21,606 nt of DNA, taken from contig JAFYVO010000149.1 in NCBI GenBank assembly GCA_017549085.1, positions 1 through 21,606 of the forward strand. The letters run 5' to 3'. Origin of the DNA: Thermoguttaceae bacterium (GTDB taxonomy: Bacteria > Planctomycetota > Planctomycetia > Pirellulales > Thermoguttaceae). Under the pieces are notes generated by a model. The model was not told the origin of the DNA. It was given only the letters and a program-made list of their open reading frames with translations, and did no database searches. The position numbers were made by a program, and so were the translations under genes. Shown here in pieces: positions 7,749-15,849 of this stretch. The number at the start of each line of letters is the position of its first letter. The stretch's first letter is position 1.

Positions 7749-7781
7749 AAGCCGACGTTCCGCGCGAACGTCGGCTTTTTT
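7749..7781 (+). terminator. Intrinsic terminator 2 after tkt (tandem)
   Basis: Perfect 12-bp stem AAGCCGACGTTC (7749-7760) with GAACGTCGGCTT (7766-7777), 5-nt loop CGCGC, T6 run (7776-7781). It begins 10 bp after the first terminator's T run, forming a double stop. Confidence 0.9.
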
Positions 7782-8304
7782 AGCGCGCCAAGGCTTACCG
7801 TTTGAACGATTTTCTTTCGTTGGTCTCGCGTTTTTTGATCTTTATTAAATCACAACCAAAACGCTCGTGTTTCTTGCGCCTAACGCTCTTTTACTAGCCT
7901 TCCTATTTCACCTAACTTTAAGCAATAAAACCCCGTTTATAAAAATTTTCCAAAAATTTGCAAAATTTTTTAAAGTCTCGCTATCTTCACAAACTTACCC
8001 AGTTTAACGTTTGATTTCATCAAATAAAAACTCTAAGAAAGATGGCCAATTTAAGCAATTTGCATAAAATAGAGAATATAACCAACGTCTGCAAAATAGG
8101 TTAATTCCTCTCCAACTCTTCCTTACCCGTCCTTTTTTCCGCCAAACCTTTTTATTTAAGCGTTTAAAAGTTTTTTCTTTCCCTGCCAAGGAAAATAAGA
8201 CGCGCAAACTTGGCAATCTAGACAAGTAAAACAAATTTGAAAAAACAGGCAAACCTTACAGAGTCGGACAATTGCGCGGAAAACTTTAGAAAAAATTTTA
8301 GATA
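7782..8304. other. AT-rich gene-free stretch
   Basis: About 520 bp, much richer in A and T than the neighbouring genes, between the tandem terminators and the dnaG promoter. It contains small inverted repeats: AAAAATTTT (7941-7949) with AAAATTTTT (7962-7970); TTTGAT (8010-8015) with ATCAAA (8019-8024); TGCCAAG (8184-8190) with CTTGGCA (8209-8215). A leftward 82-codon frame (8004-8252) has no ribosome site and an odd Lys/Arg/Leu/Phe composition, so I do not call it. No tRNA, tmRNA, RNase P or SRP RNA signature and no DnaA-box cluster was seen. Confidence 0.5.
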
Positions 8305-8333
8305 TTGACGAAAAAAACAATTGATTTTATAAT
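8305..8333 (+). promoter_or_regulatory. Near-consensus sigma-70-type promoter for dnaG-rpoD
   Basis: -35 TTGACG (8305-8310), exactly 17 bp (8311-8327), -10 TATAAT (8328-8333), one base short of full consensus. Predicted start near 8340, so dnaG would have a leader of about 290 nt. Confidence 0.8.
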
Positions 8334-8339
8334 CGTTCC

Positions 8340-8630
8340 TGTCGCGAACAGAACGTACTAACCGATAAGAACGTTCCGCGCTTACCGTCGTTTTCGTTCT
8401 TACGCCGTCGTCGTCAATTTTTTGATTGTTTCGCGGGGACGCGTCAAAAAGCGTTCCTCACCGGAAACTAGGCAAAGATTAACGATTTTAACCGCCTCCG
8501 TCAAGCGGAAATTTTAAAAAATTTTCCATCGACGCGTATTTATTGGCCAAGAGCGTAAAATACAACGAATTTGCCGGTTTTCCCGCCGTTCGCTTAACCG
8601 AAACAGCCCGCCTTCCCTAAGGAGTTCCGC
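8340..8630 (+). other. Long 5' leader of dnaG
   Basis: Predicted untranslated leader. A bulged hairpin is possible near its start: CGCG (8343-8346) and GAACG (8351-8355) with CGTTC (8372-8376) and CGCG (8377-8380). A near-palindrome GGAAATTTT...AAATTTTCC sits around 8507-8527. No recognisable riboswitch class and no convincing small ORF was found. It ends in AAGGAG (8619-8624), 6 nt before the TTG start. Confidence 0.45.
8619..8624 (+). promoter_or_regulatory. Ribosome binding site fixing the TTG start of dnaG
   Basis: AAGGAG with a 6-nt spacer to TTG at 8631. The strong site and the correct N-terminus of the primase zinc domain support the TTG start. Confidence 0.8.
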
Positions 8631-10931
8631 TTGTCCTCGCCGTCGTTCGATCAACGAGAGCAGATTCGCGACGCGATCGACGTCGTCGATTTGGTCGAGC
8701 GATACGTTCCGTTGCGTCGGCAGGGCGGGAACTTCGTCGGACGTTGTCCTTGGCACGACGACTCGCGCCCGAGTTTGCAGGTCAACCCGCAACGTCAAAC
8801 GTTCAAGTGTTGGGTCTGCAACATCGGCGGCGACGTTTTTTCCTTCGTCATGAAGATTGAAAACGTCGACTTTAAAGAAGCGATGCAAATCCTCGCCGAT
8901 ATGGCCGGGATCGAACTCCTCAAACGCCCGAAACGTCCGCGCCTCGACGCTCCGTTCCGCAAGCGTCCCGCGCTTCCGGCGCCGAACGGCGACGACCCGA
9001 ACGCGCTCCTCGAAGCCGCCTACCTCGACGCGCAAGACGCCGACCTCGCCGAACCGGCGTCGCGTTCGAACGTTTCCGACGCAAGCGCAAACGCCGGCGC
9101 GCAACCGCTTTACGCTCCGTCGGAGATTCCGAAAGCGACCCTTTACCGCGCGCTCGAATGGCTCGCCGGCAAGTACCGCGCCGAGTTTTTGCACTCGCCG
9201 GAAGCGGAGGCGGCCCGCGCTTACGTTCGCGATCGCGGCATTTCCGACGCGGCGAGCGAACGTTTCCAAATCGGTTACGCGCCGCTCGATTTCGGAGCGG
9301 TCGTCGGTTGGGTCGGCGGCGACCGCAACCGCGTCCGCACGTTGGAGACGGCCGGCGTCCTCGCTTACCGCGAAGATTACGACGCGTCCGGGCGCCCGAA
9401 ACCGCGTCCGCGTTTCGCCCAAACGCCGCAACTCGGCACGGACGAACGCCGACGTTATTACGACCGTTTCCGCGGTCGCCTGATTTTCCCGATTCGCGAC
9501 GTCCAAGACCGCGTCGTCGCGTTCGGCGGGCGGCTCCTCCCGAACACGACGCTCAAAAGCCCGGCGAAATACGTCAACTCGCCGGAAACGCCGATTTTTA
9601 CGAAGTCGAAAATGGTTTACGGGCTCGATTTGGCCCGCAACGCGATCCGCAAAACCCGCAAAGTCGTCGTTGTCGAAGGGTACACCGACTGCGTGATGGC
9701 GGCGCAATTCGGCTTCGAGAACGTCGTCGCGGTCTTGGGGACGGCGCTCGGCGCGGAACACGTTCGGATGTTGAAGCGGTTCGCGGACAAAATGATTTTG
9801 CTCCTCGACGGCGACGAAGCGGGCCAAAAACGGACGCGAGAAGTCCTCCGCTTCTTCGTCGAGCAGGGCGTCGACATGAACGTCTTGACGCTCCCGAACG
9901 GCGCCGACCCTTGCGAGTTTTTGCTCGAAAACGGCGCGGAACCGTTTGAAGAACTCCTCGAAACCGGAACGGTCGACGCGATGGACTGCGCGTTCGCCGC
10001 CGCGACCGCCGGTATCGACCTTGAAAACGACGTCGTCGGCGCCGCGAAAGCGCTCGATTCGCTCCTCGAAATCGTCGCGCTCTTCCCGGAACGCTCGACT
10101 TCGTCCGACGACCCGGTTCGCCTCCGAATGCTGAAAACGATTCAGCGTTTCGCCGCTCGGTTCCGCGTTAGCGAAGCGGAAATTCGGCGGCAGTTGGGCG
10201 AACGACGAAAAAAACAACGCGCCGACGCCGAACGGGACGCCTACCGCGAACAGCGTTGGGAAGAACGTCGCGAACGGAACGCCAACCGTTGGAACGCGCC
10301 CCTTTCCGAAACCGAATCCCTCCCGCCCCCTCCGGCCGACCCGGAAGCGGAGCGAATCGCGGCCTTCCGTCGAGATTGGGTTTACCCGATTCCGGGCGCC
10401 GACGACGAAACGGACGACGAATTGCGCGAACGGTTCCTTCCGTTCGAAAAAAGCGTTTGGAACGATCCGCGCTTCCTCCCGAACTCGTTGGAACGCGAAT
10501 ACTTAGAGCTTTGGCTCGCCCAGCCGGAACACTATCCGCGCCTCGCCGAAAACGTCCCGTTTGAAGCGCTGCGGTCGCCGATTACTCGGCAACTCGACTT
10601 GATGGCGCGCGACCTTTGGAATCGCGGCGATTTGCCGACCTTCGAGCGCGTTATGTTGCGTTACGAAGACGAAGCGATGAAAGCGTTTTTGATCGGACTC
10701 GACGAAAGCGCCGCCGACAAACATTTGCTCGAAACGCTCGCCGATCCCGAAACCTTCGAAACGCTCTTGCGCGATATTTTCGCCGGTTTCGAGCGCGAAC
10801 GTTTCAAGCGCGAACTGCCGCGACAGGTCGGAAAACTCCGCGCAACCGAGCTTAGCCCGGAAGACAAATTGCAAGCGCTCCTCGAATGCCGCCGCTTGCT
10901 CCAAGAAAAAGAAGAAAACCGAATCGACTGA
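8631..10931 (+). CDS. dnaG: DNA primase
   Basis: 766 residues. Synthesises RNA primers at the replication fork with the replicative helicase. Domains: CHC2 zinc finger with C39, H42, C60 and C63 (CPWH...CWVC); a hydrophilic Ala/Asp/Pro-rich linker, about 100-165, longer than usual; the RNA polymerase core from about 170, with [11 protein letters not shown] and [17 protein letters not shown] with E349 in VEGYTD and D393/D395 in LLDGDEAG; then a long C-terminal part from about 520 with a Glu/Arg-rich and PPPPAD segment followed by a helical region ([12 protein letters not shown] onwards) that fits the helicase-binding domain. E. coli DnaG has 581 residues, so this one is clearly extended. The start is TTG with a good ribosome site. 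rpoD follows 143 bp downstream, the conserved order of the macromolecular-synthesis operon. Confidence 0.96.
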   Translation: MSSPSFDQREQIRDAIDVVDLVERYVPLRRQGGNFVGRCPWHDDSRPSLQVNPQRQTFKCWVCNIGGDVFSFVMKIENVDFKEAMQILADMAGIELLKRPKRPRLDAPFRKRPALPAPNGDDPNALLEAAYLDAQDADLAEPASRSNVSDASANAGAQPLYAPSEIPKATLYRALEWLAGKYRAEFLHSPEAEAARAYVRDRGISDAASERFQIGYAPLDFGAVVGWVGGDRNRVRTLETAGVLAYREDYDASGRPKPRPRFAQTPQLGTDERRRYYDRFRGRLIFPIRDVQDRVVAFGGRLLPNTTLKSPAKYVNSPETPIFTKSKMVYGLDLARNAIRKTRKVVVVEGYTDCVMAAQFGFENVVAVLGTALGAEHVRMLKRFADKMILLLDGDEAGQKRTREVLRFFVEQGVDMNVLTLPNGADPCEFLLENGAEPFEELLETGTVDAMDCAFAAATAGIDLENDVVGAAKALDSLLEIVALFPERSTSSDDPVRLRMLKTIQRFAARFRVSEAEIRRQLGERRKKQRADAERDAYREQRWEERRERNANRWNAPLSETESLPPPPADPEAERIAAFRRDWVYPIPGADDETDDELRERFLPFEKSVWNDPRFLPNSLEREYLELWLAQPEHYPRLAENVPFEALRSPITRQLDLMARDLWNRGDLPTFERVMLRYEDEAMKAFLIGLDESAADKHLLETLADPETFETLLRDIFAGFERERFKRELPRQVGKLRATELSPEDKLQALLECRRLLQEKEENRID

Positions 10932-11074
10932 ACCGTTTTTACGGACGAAGACGGGTCGAACGGTCGGCGATTCGCCGTCGAAACGGCGTTTCCGCTCGTT
11001 ATGTTGAGCGTCCTTTCGAAAGCGCGTCGTCGCGAAACCCTTGCAGGCGACAAGAAGTCGTCAAGGAGATACTT
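10932..11074 (+). other. dnaG-rpoD intergenic segment with alternative hairpins
   Basis: CGGCG (10965-10969), CGCCG (10973-10977) and CGGCG (10984-10988) let the middle arm pair with either neighbour, giving two mutually exclusive 5-bp hairpins. There is no T run, so this is not an intrinsic terminator. It could serve as an RNA processing or stability element between the two cistrons. No clear internal promoter is visible. Confidence 0.35.
11063..11068 (+). promoter_or_regulatory. Ribosome binding site fixing the GTG start of rpoD
   Basis: AAGGAG with a 6-nt spacer to GTG at 11075. It rules out the longer in-frame ATG at 10886, which would overlap the end of dnaG and add 63 basic, non-homologous residues. 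Confidence 0.8.
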
Positions 11075-12829
11075 GTGTCGAGATTTAATTGGAACGTCGT
11101 TGATTTTCAAGAACTTTTGGCCAAAGGCAAGGCGCAAGGGTACGTTACCGTTCAAGAATTCACCCAGCTAATTATCACCGCCGACTCGGTCGACTCGAAC
11201 GTCGTCAAAGAGTGGAAGACGCGCCTCGACGAAGAAGACGTTGAAATCGTCGAAGACGACGACTCGCAAGACGCTTGTTTCGACTACTTCGTTTCCGACG
11301 ACGACGCGCCGACTCGCGCCGCCGATTACGAAGAATACCGCGTCGAACGCGAACCGGAGCGCGTCGAATCGGTCGTCGCCGCCGCTCTCGATTTTGGCGA
11401 AACGGAACGCTGGAACTCCGACCCGATTCGTCTTTACTTGGCGCAACTCGCCGACATTCCGCTCCTTACGCGAGAAGAGGAAGTCGCCGCGTCGCGTAAA
11501 ATCGAAACGACGCGCCGCCGTTTCCGTCGCGCCGTTTTCTCGGCTCCCGCCGCCGTTTGCGAAACGACCCGCCTTGTTCGCGACGTTTACGAAGGACGCG
11601 CCGCGTTCGACCGCACGATCAAGAAAAACATTTCCGAACGTTATTCCAAAGAAGCGATTCAAAACCGAATTCCGGCGAATCTTGAAACGCTCGAAAGCGC
11701 CGTCAAACGTTTGCGCGCCGATCGGCGCCGATTGCGCTCTTCGTCGACGCCGGTCGAAGAAAAAGCGAAACTCCGACGCGAAATGAGCTTGCGTCGACGC
11801 CGTTGCGCTCTTCTGCTCGAAGAATTGAGCCTTCGCACCCGCCGCGCGCACGCCGTCGTTAAAATGATGAAAGCGACGAGCGCTCGTTTTGCCGAACTTC
11901 GCGACTTTATGAATTCGCCGCGATACGCCTGCGCTTCGCCGAACCGACGCGCCGCGATCAAAACCGAATGGCGCGAACTTCGCCGCCAAGCGCAAGAGTC
12001 GCCCCGCAACTTAGCGCGTCGTCTCGAAAAAATCGCTCGTTACCAACGCGAATACGAAGAAGCGAAAAGCGCTCTGTCGCGCGGCAACCTGCGCCTCGTC
12101 GTTTCGATCGCGAAAAAATACCGCAATCGCGGAATGAGCTTCCTCGACCTCATTCAAGAAGGCAACACCGGCCTGATGCGCGCCGTCGACAAATTCGAAT
12201 ACCGAAGAGGTTATAAGTTCTCGACTTACGCCACTTGGTGGATTCGTCAGGCGATCACTCGCGCGATCTCGGAACAAGCTCGCACAATTCGCATTCCGGC
12301 GCATATGATCGACGTCTTGTCGAAATTGCGCGCGATTCAAAAAAACGAATTTCAACGCTCCGGACGCGAACTTAGCGTCGAAGAGTTGTCGTTGCGCGCC
12401 AAGATGTGCCCGAAAGAACTCGAAAGCATTTTGCAAACCGGCGCTTCCCCGATCAGCCTCGAACGCCCGATCGGCGATTACGACGACGCCAATTTTGGCG
12501 ATTTCGTCGCCGACTCGTCCTACGAACGTCCGGAAAAAAGCGCGGGCAACCAAATGTTGCGCAAGGAGTTAGACAAACTGCTCAAAACGCTCACCCCCCG
12601 CGAACGCGAAATTATTAAGTTGCGTTACGGTTTTAAAAACGGTTACGTTTACACGCTCGAAGAGGTCGGACGCATCTTCGAAGTTACCCGCGAGCGAGTG
12701 CGACAAATTGAAGCGAAAGCGGTCAAAAAACTGCAAACGCCCGGTCGTTCGCGTCGTCTTCTCGGCTTCCTCGACGAACTGGAGCGCGAAGCCGTTTTGT
12801 CGGAAAACGGCGAGGCGTTCGCGCGCTAG
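11075..12829 (+). CDS. rpoD: Primary RNA polymerase sigma factor (sigma-70/SigA group 1)
   Basis: 584 residues from a GTG start. Directs RNA polymerase to housekeeping promoters. Region 1.1-like N-terminus about 1-60 followed by a very acidic stretch; region 1.2 from DPIRLYL (116) to about 160; a variable, Arg-rich non-conserved region to about 330; region 2 about 335-405 with [31 protein letters not shown] and the melting motif [17 protein letters not shown]; region 3 about 406-480 with RIPAHMID; region 4 about 500-565 with [13 protein letters not shown] and the -35-reading helix [20 protein letters not shown]. The presence of region 1.1 and the acidic stretch argues for the essential group 1 factor rather than an alternative sigma. 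It lies between dnaG and mtaB with no terminator seen on either side, so it is probably cotranscribed. The window's TTGA-N17-TATAAT promoters are the type it would read. Confidence 0.95.
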   Translation: MSRFNWNVVDFQELLAKGKAQGYVTVQEFTQLIITADSVDSNVVKEWKTRLDEEDVEIVEDDDSQDACFDYFVSDDDAPTRAADYEEYRVEREPERVESVVAAALDFGETERWNSDPIRLYLAQLADIPLLTREEEVAASRKIETTRRRFRRAVFSAPAAVCETTRLVRDVYEGRAAFDRTIKKNISERYSKEAIQNRIPANLETLESAVKRLRADRRRLRSSSTPVEEKAKLRREMSLRRRRCALLLEELSLRTRRAHAVVKMMKATSARFAELRDFMNSPRYACASPNRRAAIKTEWRELRRQAQESPRNLARRLEKIARYQREYEEAKSALSRGNLRLVVSIAKKYRNRGMSFLDLIQEGNTGLMRAVDKFEYRRGYKFSTYATWWIRQAITRAISEQARTIRIPAHMIDVLSKLRAIQKNEFQRSGRELSVEELSLRAKMCPKELESILQTGASPISLERPIGDYDDANFGDFVADSSYERPEKSAGNQMLRKELDKLLKTLTPREREIIKLRYGFKNGYVYTLEEVGRIFEVTRERVRQIEAKAVKKLQTPGRSRRLLGFLDELEREAVLSENGEAFAR

Positions 12830-12887
12830 CCCGAACCCCAACCCTTTGTTTTCCAACGCTTAACCCAACCGGCGAGACATTTTCAAA

Positions 12888-14372
12888 ATGCGATTTAAAA
12901 CGGCGACGCTCGGCTGCAAGGTCAATCAATACGAAACGCAATTTTTGCGAACGGCGTTCGTCGCGAACGGTTGGGAAGCGGCGGACGACGACGCGTCGCC
13001 TAACGACGTCGATCTTGTTCTCGTCAACACTTGTTCGGTAACGGCGGAGAGCGACGCGAAGAGCCGAAAAACGGTTTCGCATTTCGCCAAACTTTACCCG
13101 AACGCGGAAATCGTTGTTTTAGGCTGTTTTGCGGCGTCCGATTCGAAAAGAGCCGCGTCCCTTCCCAACGTTTCCGAAGTCGTTTCAGACAAGCGACGTC
13201 TCGTCGACTTTTTACGTCGGCGCGGTTTCGAGACGATTCCGACCGGCGTCGACGGTTTCGCGGAACGCCGCCGCGCTTACGTCAAAATTCAAGACGGTTG
13301 CCGCGTCGGATGCGCCTACTGCATCATCCCGTCGACGCGCCCTTACCTGCAAAGCCGACGCCCCGCCGACATTCTCGACGAAGCGCGAACGCTTGTCGCC
13401 GCCGGGTATCGCGAAATCGTCCTAACCGGCATTCATCTCGGACATTACGGCGTCGACTTTTACCGCGCGACGCCGGAATCTTTGCCGCCGATTCCCGACG
13501 CCGCGCCGCTCGACGCTTATCTCGAACGTTGGAATCGCGTTCCGGCCGAAGAACGAACCGACCTCGGCGCGCTTTTGCGAACCCTTGTCGACGCGGATCT
13601 TCCCGTTCGCTGGCGACTTGGAAGTCTCGAAGCGGTCGAAGTTTGCGACAAAACGTTGCGCGTTTTCGAAGAGCGTCCGGACGTCCTTTGTCCGCAATTT
13701 CACCTCTCGATGCAAAGCGGCGACGACGACGTTTTGGCCGCGATGCGCCGTCGTTGGTCGAGCGCGCCGTTTATCGAAAAGTGCCGCGAAATCTGCCGCC
13801 GCCTCCCCGACGCCGCGCTGACGACCGACGTCATCGTCGGCTTCCCGGGCGAAACTAACGCTCAATTTGAAAGGACTTGCGACGTCGTTCGCGAACTCGA
13901 ATTTTCCCGCGTTCACGTCTTCCGTTTCAGCCCGCGCGCCGGAACGGTCGCGGCCGGTCTTCCGAACCAAATCGCGCCGGAAGTCAAAAAAGAACGCGCC
14001 GCCCGCTTGCAACAAATCGCAAACGAACTGCGCGAACGCTTTGCGGAGCGTTTCGTCGGGCGAACGGCTCGCGTTCTCGTCGAAGAAATCGAACGGCGAC
14101 CGAACGGCCAAATCGTCGCGACCGGAACGACCGACCGTTACTTCAACGTCGAAATCCCGCTCAACGACGCCGCGTCAAACGCCGACCGCAACCCGTTCAA
14201 CGGAGACGTTTACGCCGACGCCGTCCCCAAAACCGCGCCCCTTTCGCTCGCCAATGTTTCCCCGCGTTCAGAATCGCTCGAAACGTCGAACGGCGTTTCG
14301 CTCGGCGACGTTTTAACCAACGTTCGCTTGACGTCCCGCCGCGGCGACACGCTGTTAGGCGTTCGAGTTTGA
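12888..14372 (+). CDS. mtaB: tRNA t6A37 methylthiotransferase MtaB
   Basis: 494 residues. A radical-SAM enzyme that adds a methylthio group to t6A at position 37 of ANN-decoding tRNAs, forming ms2t6A. The N-terminal UPF0004 domain supplies three Cys for one 4Fe-4S cluster: C10 in LGCKVNQYE, C49 in NTCSVTA and C80 in LGCFAAS. The radical-SAM cluster uses C138, C142 and C145 (CRVGCAYC). IVLTGIHLGHYG, LHLSMQSGDDDVL-type and DVIVGFPGET motifs follow, then a C-terminal TRAM domain. The opening 'KTATLGCKVNQYET' separates it from MiaB and RimO. Two differences from B. subtilis MtaB are about 30 extra residues after HYGVD (about 192-222) and about 40 extra near the C-terminus inside the TRAM region. 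It starts 58 bp after rpoD, probably in the same transcript. The Shine-Dalgarno is weak. Confidence 0.92.
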   Translation: MRFKTATLGCKVNQYETQFLRTAFVANGWEAADDDASPNDVDLVLVNTCSVTAESDAKSRKTVSHFAKLYPNAEIVVLGCFAASDSKRAASLPNVSEVVSDKRRLVDFLRRRGFETIPTGVDGFAERRRAYVKIQDGCRVGCAYCIIPSTRPYLQSRRPADILDEARTLVAAGYREIVLTGIHLGHYGVDFYRATPESLPPIPDAAPLDAYLERWNRVPAEERTDLGALLRTLVDADLPVRWRLGSLEAVEVCDKTLRVFEERPDVLCPQFHLSMQSGDDDVLAAMRRRWSSAPFIEKCREICRRLPDAALTTDVIVGFPGETNAQFERTCDVVRELEFSRVHVFRFSPRAGTVAAGLPNQIAPEVKKERAARLQQIANELRERFAERFVGRTARVLVEEIERRPNGQIVATGTTDRYFNVEIPLNDAASNADRNPFNGDVYADAVPKTAPLSLANVSPRSESLETSNGVSLGDVLTNVRLTSRRGDTLLGVRV

Positions 14373-14382
14373 CGTCTTTTCG

Positions 14383-14403
14383 CGCCCGACGCCGCGTCGG
14401 GCG
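14383..14403. other. GC hairpin between convergent genes
   Basis: Perfect 9-bp stem CGCCCGACG (14383-14391) with CGTCGGGCG (14395-14403) and a 3-nt loop, in the 77-bp gap between the 3' ends of mtaB and the leftward GIDE-LemA gene. Neither strand has a T run after it, so it is at best an atypical or factor-assisted terminator for both genes. Confidence 0.45.
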
Positions 14404-14449
14404 TTCGCGCTTCTCGCCAAGAGTGCCGCAACCCAAGCTATTGCGTTCC

Positions 14450-15778
14450 TTACGACTCCCAATCGAGTTCGACCGTTTTCGCTTCGAACCCTTGCGCTTC
14501 AAAAAACTTCGCCTCCGGCAAACGCCAAAGCGCCGCGACGAGCGAATGCGGAAACGTTTTCCGCCGCGTCTCGTAATTCTCCGCGACGTTGTTGTAATAC
14601 TCCCGAGCCAACGCGATGCGATCTTCCGCGTCGACGACGCCTTGACGCAACTTTGCAAACGCTTTATCCGCGTCGAGTTCCGGAACGCTTTCGACAAGCG
14701 CCAACAACCGCGGCGCCGTCGCGCTCGCTCCGCCTTCTTGCGCTTCGTCGACGCGCAAAATCGTCTCTTGGCTACGCAACGTCGCCAACGTTTCTTGAAC
14801 GTCTTTCTCATATTGCGCCAAGCCTTTCGTCGCGTCCGCCAACGCCGGAATCAAGTCCGCGCGACGTTTTAACTCCACGTCGACGTTCGACTTAGCTTGT
14901 TCGACGCGACGTCGAAAATCGACAAACGAATTGACGTAATCGAGTAAAGAGCGGAAAAGCCAAATCGCGCCGCAAACGCCGCCGCCTATCGCCGCGCCGA
15001 CTCCGATCGCGCTTCGCTCCGCGTTCCAAAGGCCCGGAACGCAAGCTCCGAAACCGACGGCGCAAAGAAGCGCCGCCGCCAACGCAAATTTCTCGCTGAA
15101 ATTTTCGTCTTTCCGCGCTTTTTCCTCGTCGCCGCAAACGATTAAAAAGGTCGGCTCCGTTTCGTCTTTCGCAATTTCGACGGCGACGACGTCCTTGCGC
15201 ACGCGCGATTTTCCCAGAACATAAACGTTGGCGCCCAACGGGATACCGACTTCGGTAAAGCGTCGCGTTCCGCAAGAATCGGTGTGTTCCGAACGACCGC
15301 CCGCCCACTCGAAATACTCCGGCGCGGAACGCCCAACCGTTTTATCGACAAGCGTTTCGGCGGTAATCTCCGCCCCGTTCGGGTCGACGCGCACGGCGCC
15401 GGTTTCGTCGCGCAAATAAAAAGGCGCGCGACGCTCGCTCTCGGCCAGCGTCTTCCAAACGGTTCGCGTTTTCGTTTCTCTCTCGCCTTTCGAGTTCTTC
15501 GTCGTATACGTTTCAACGCGTCGCTCCTCGATTTTCGTCTTGACGTAAACGCAAGCGCGACCGGACATAGACGCTTTCAACGCCGCGCCGCGTTCGCATT
15601 CCGCCGTCCCGCTCAACTCGACCAAACCGATAAAAACGCCCTTCGCTTTCGACGTCGGCAAAAACGCGATAAGCCGTCGCGTTCGCGCCCGACCAAACGC
15701 GTCCCAAAGAAAAAACGCCGCGCCCGCCAAAAATAAAACGCAACCAAAAAACAAATAAAATCGCAAGTCCTCCCACAT
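14450..15778 (-). CDS. GIDE-LemA fusion membrane protein, copy 1
   Basis: 442 residues. TM1 about 7-28, then a GIDE/MUL1-type domain (PF12483-like) about 45-220: KGVFIGLVELSG, SGRACVYVKTKIEE, FYLRDETGAVRVDPNGAEI, EVGIPLGANVYVLGK. Two further membrane helices at about 229-248 and 257-276 precede a LemA domain about 280-428: SNVDVELKRRADLIPAL, the 'DAEDRIALAREYYNNVAENYE' family signature, TFP and EAKFFEA. In eukaryotic MUL1 a C-terminal RING finger follows the GIDE domain. Here no CxxC ligand pairs are seen and LemA takes that place. Function is unknown. The start is ATG 15778, because AAAGGG (15786-15791) lies 7 nt from it but only 1 nt from the in-frame GTG at 15784. It is the downstream partner of a paralogous copy 71 bp away. 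Copy 1 alone has a Lys/Thr-rich insertion at about 85-110. Confidence 0.85.
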   Translation of the reverse strand: MWEDLRFYLFFGCVLFLAGAAFFLWDAFGRARTRRLIAFLPTSKAKGVFIGLVELSGTAECERGAALKASMSGRACVYVKTKIEERRVETYTTKNSKGERETKTRTVWKTLAESERRAPFYLRDETGAVRVDPNGAEITAETLVDKTVGRSAPEYFEWAGGRSEHTDSCGTRRFTEVGIPLGANVYVLGKSRVRKDVVAVEIAKDETEPTFLIVCGDEEKARKDENFSEKFALAAALLCAVGFGACVPGLWNAERSAIGVGAAIGGGVCGAIWLFRSLLDYVNSFVDFRRRVEQAKSNVDVELKRRADLIPALADATKGLAQYEKDVQETLATLRSQETILRVDEAQEGGASATAPRLLALVESVPELDADKAFAKLRQGVVDAEDRIALAREYYNNVAENYETRRKTFPHSLVAALWRLPEAKFFEAQGFEAKTVELDWES

Positions 15779-15849
15779 TTTCACGCCCTTTCACATCTCG
15801 GCAAACTCAATAACGACAAATCTTACCGTCGTCTTCGCAACTCTCGCGC

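Noticed and set aside
8004..8252. 82-codon leftward frame in the AT-rich island
   Set aside because: No ribosome site or domain, and its Lys/Phe/Leu/Arg composition is what AT-rich random sequence gives.
7782..8630. Replication origin near dnaG
   Set aside because: AT-richness is suggestive, but I found no cluster of DnaA boxes (TTATNCACA) and neither dnaA nor dnaN is present.
8514..10217. 567-codon leftward open frame over dnaG and its leader
   Set aside because: Antisense shadow of a well-supported primase. It has no recognisable domain, and its long length alone is not evidence here because several such shadows occur.
10886..11074. Upstream extension of rpoD to an ATG overlapping dnaG
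   Set aside because: The added 63 residues are basic and unlike any sigma factor, and a strong ribosome site points to GTG 11075.
14383..14403. Bidirectional intrinsic terminator between mtaB and GIDE-LemA copy 1
   Set aside because: The stem is perfect but there is no T run on either strand, so I list it only as a hairpin.
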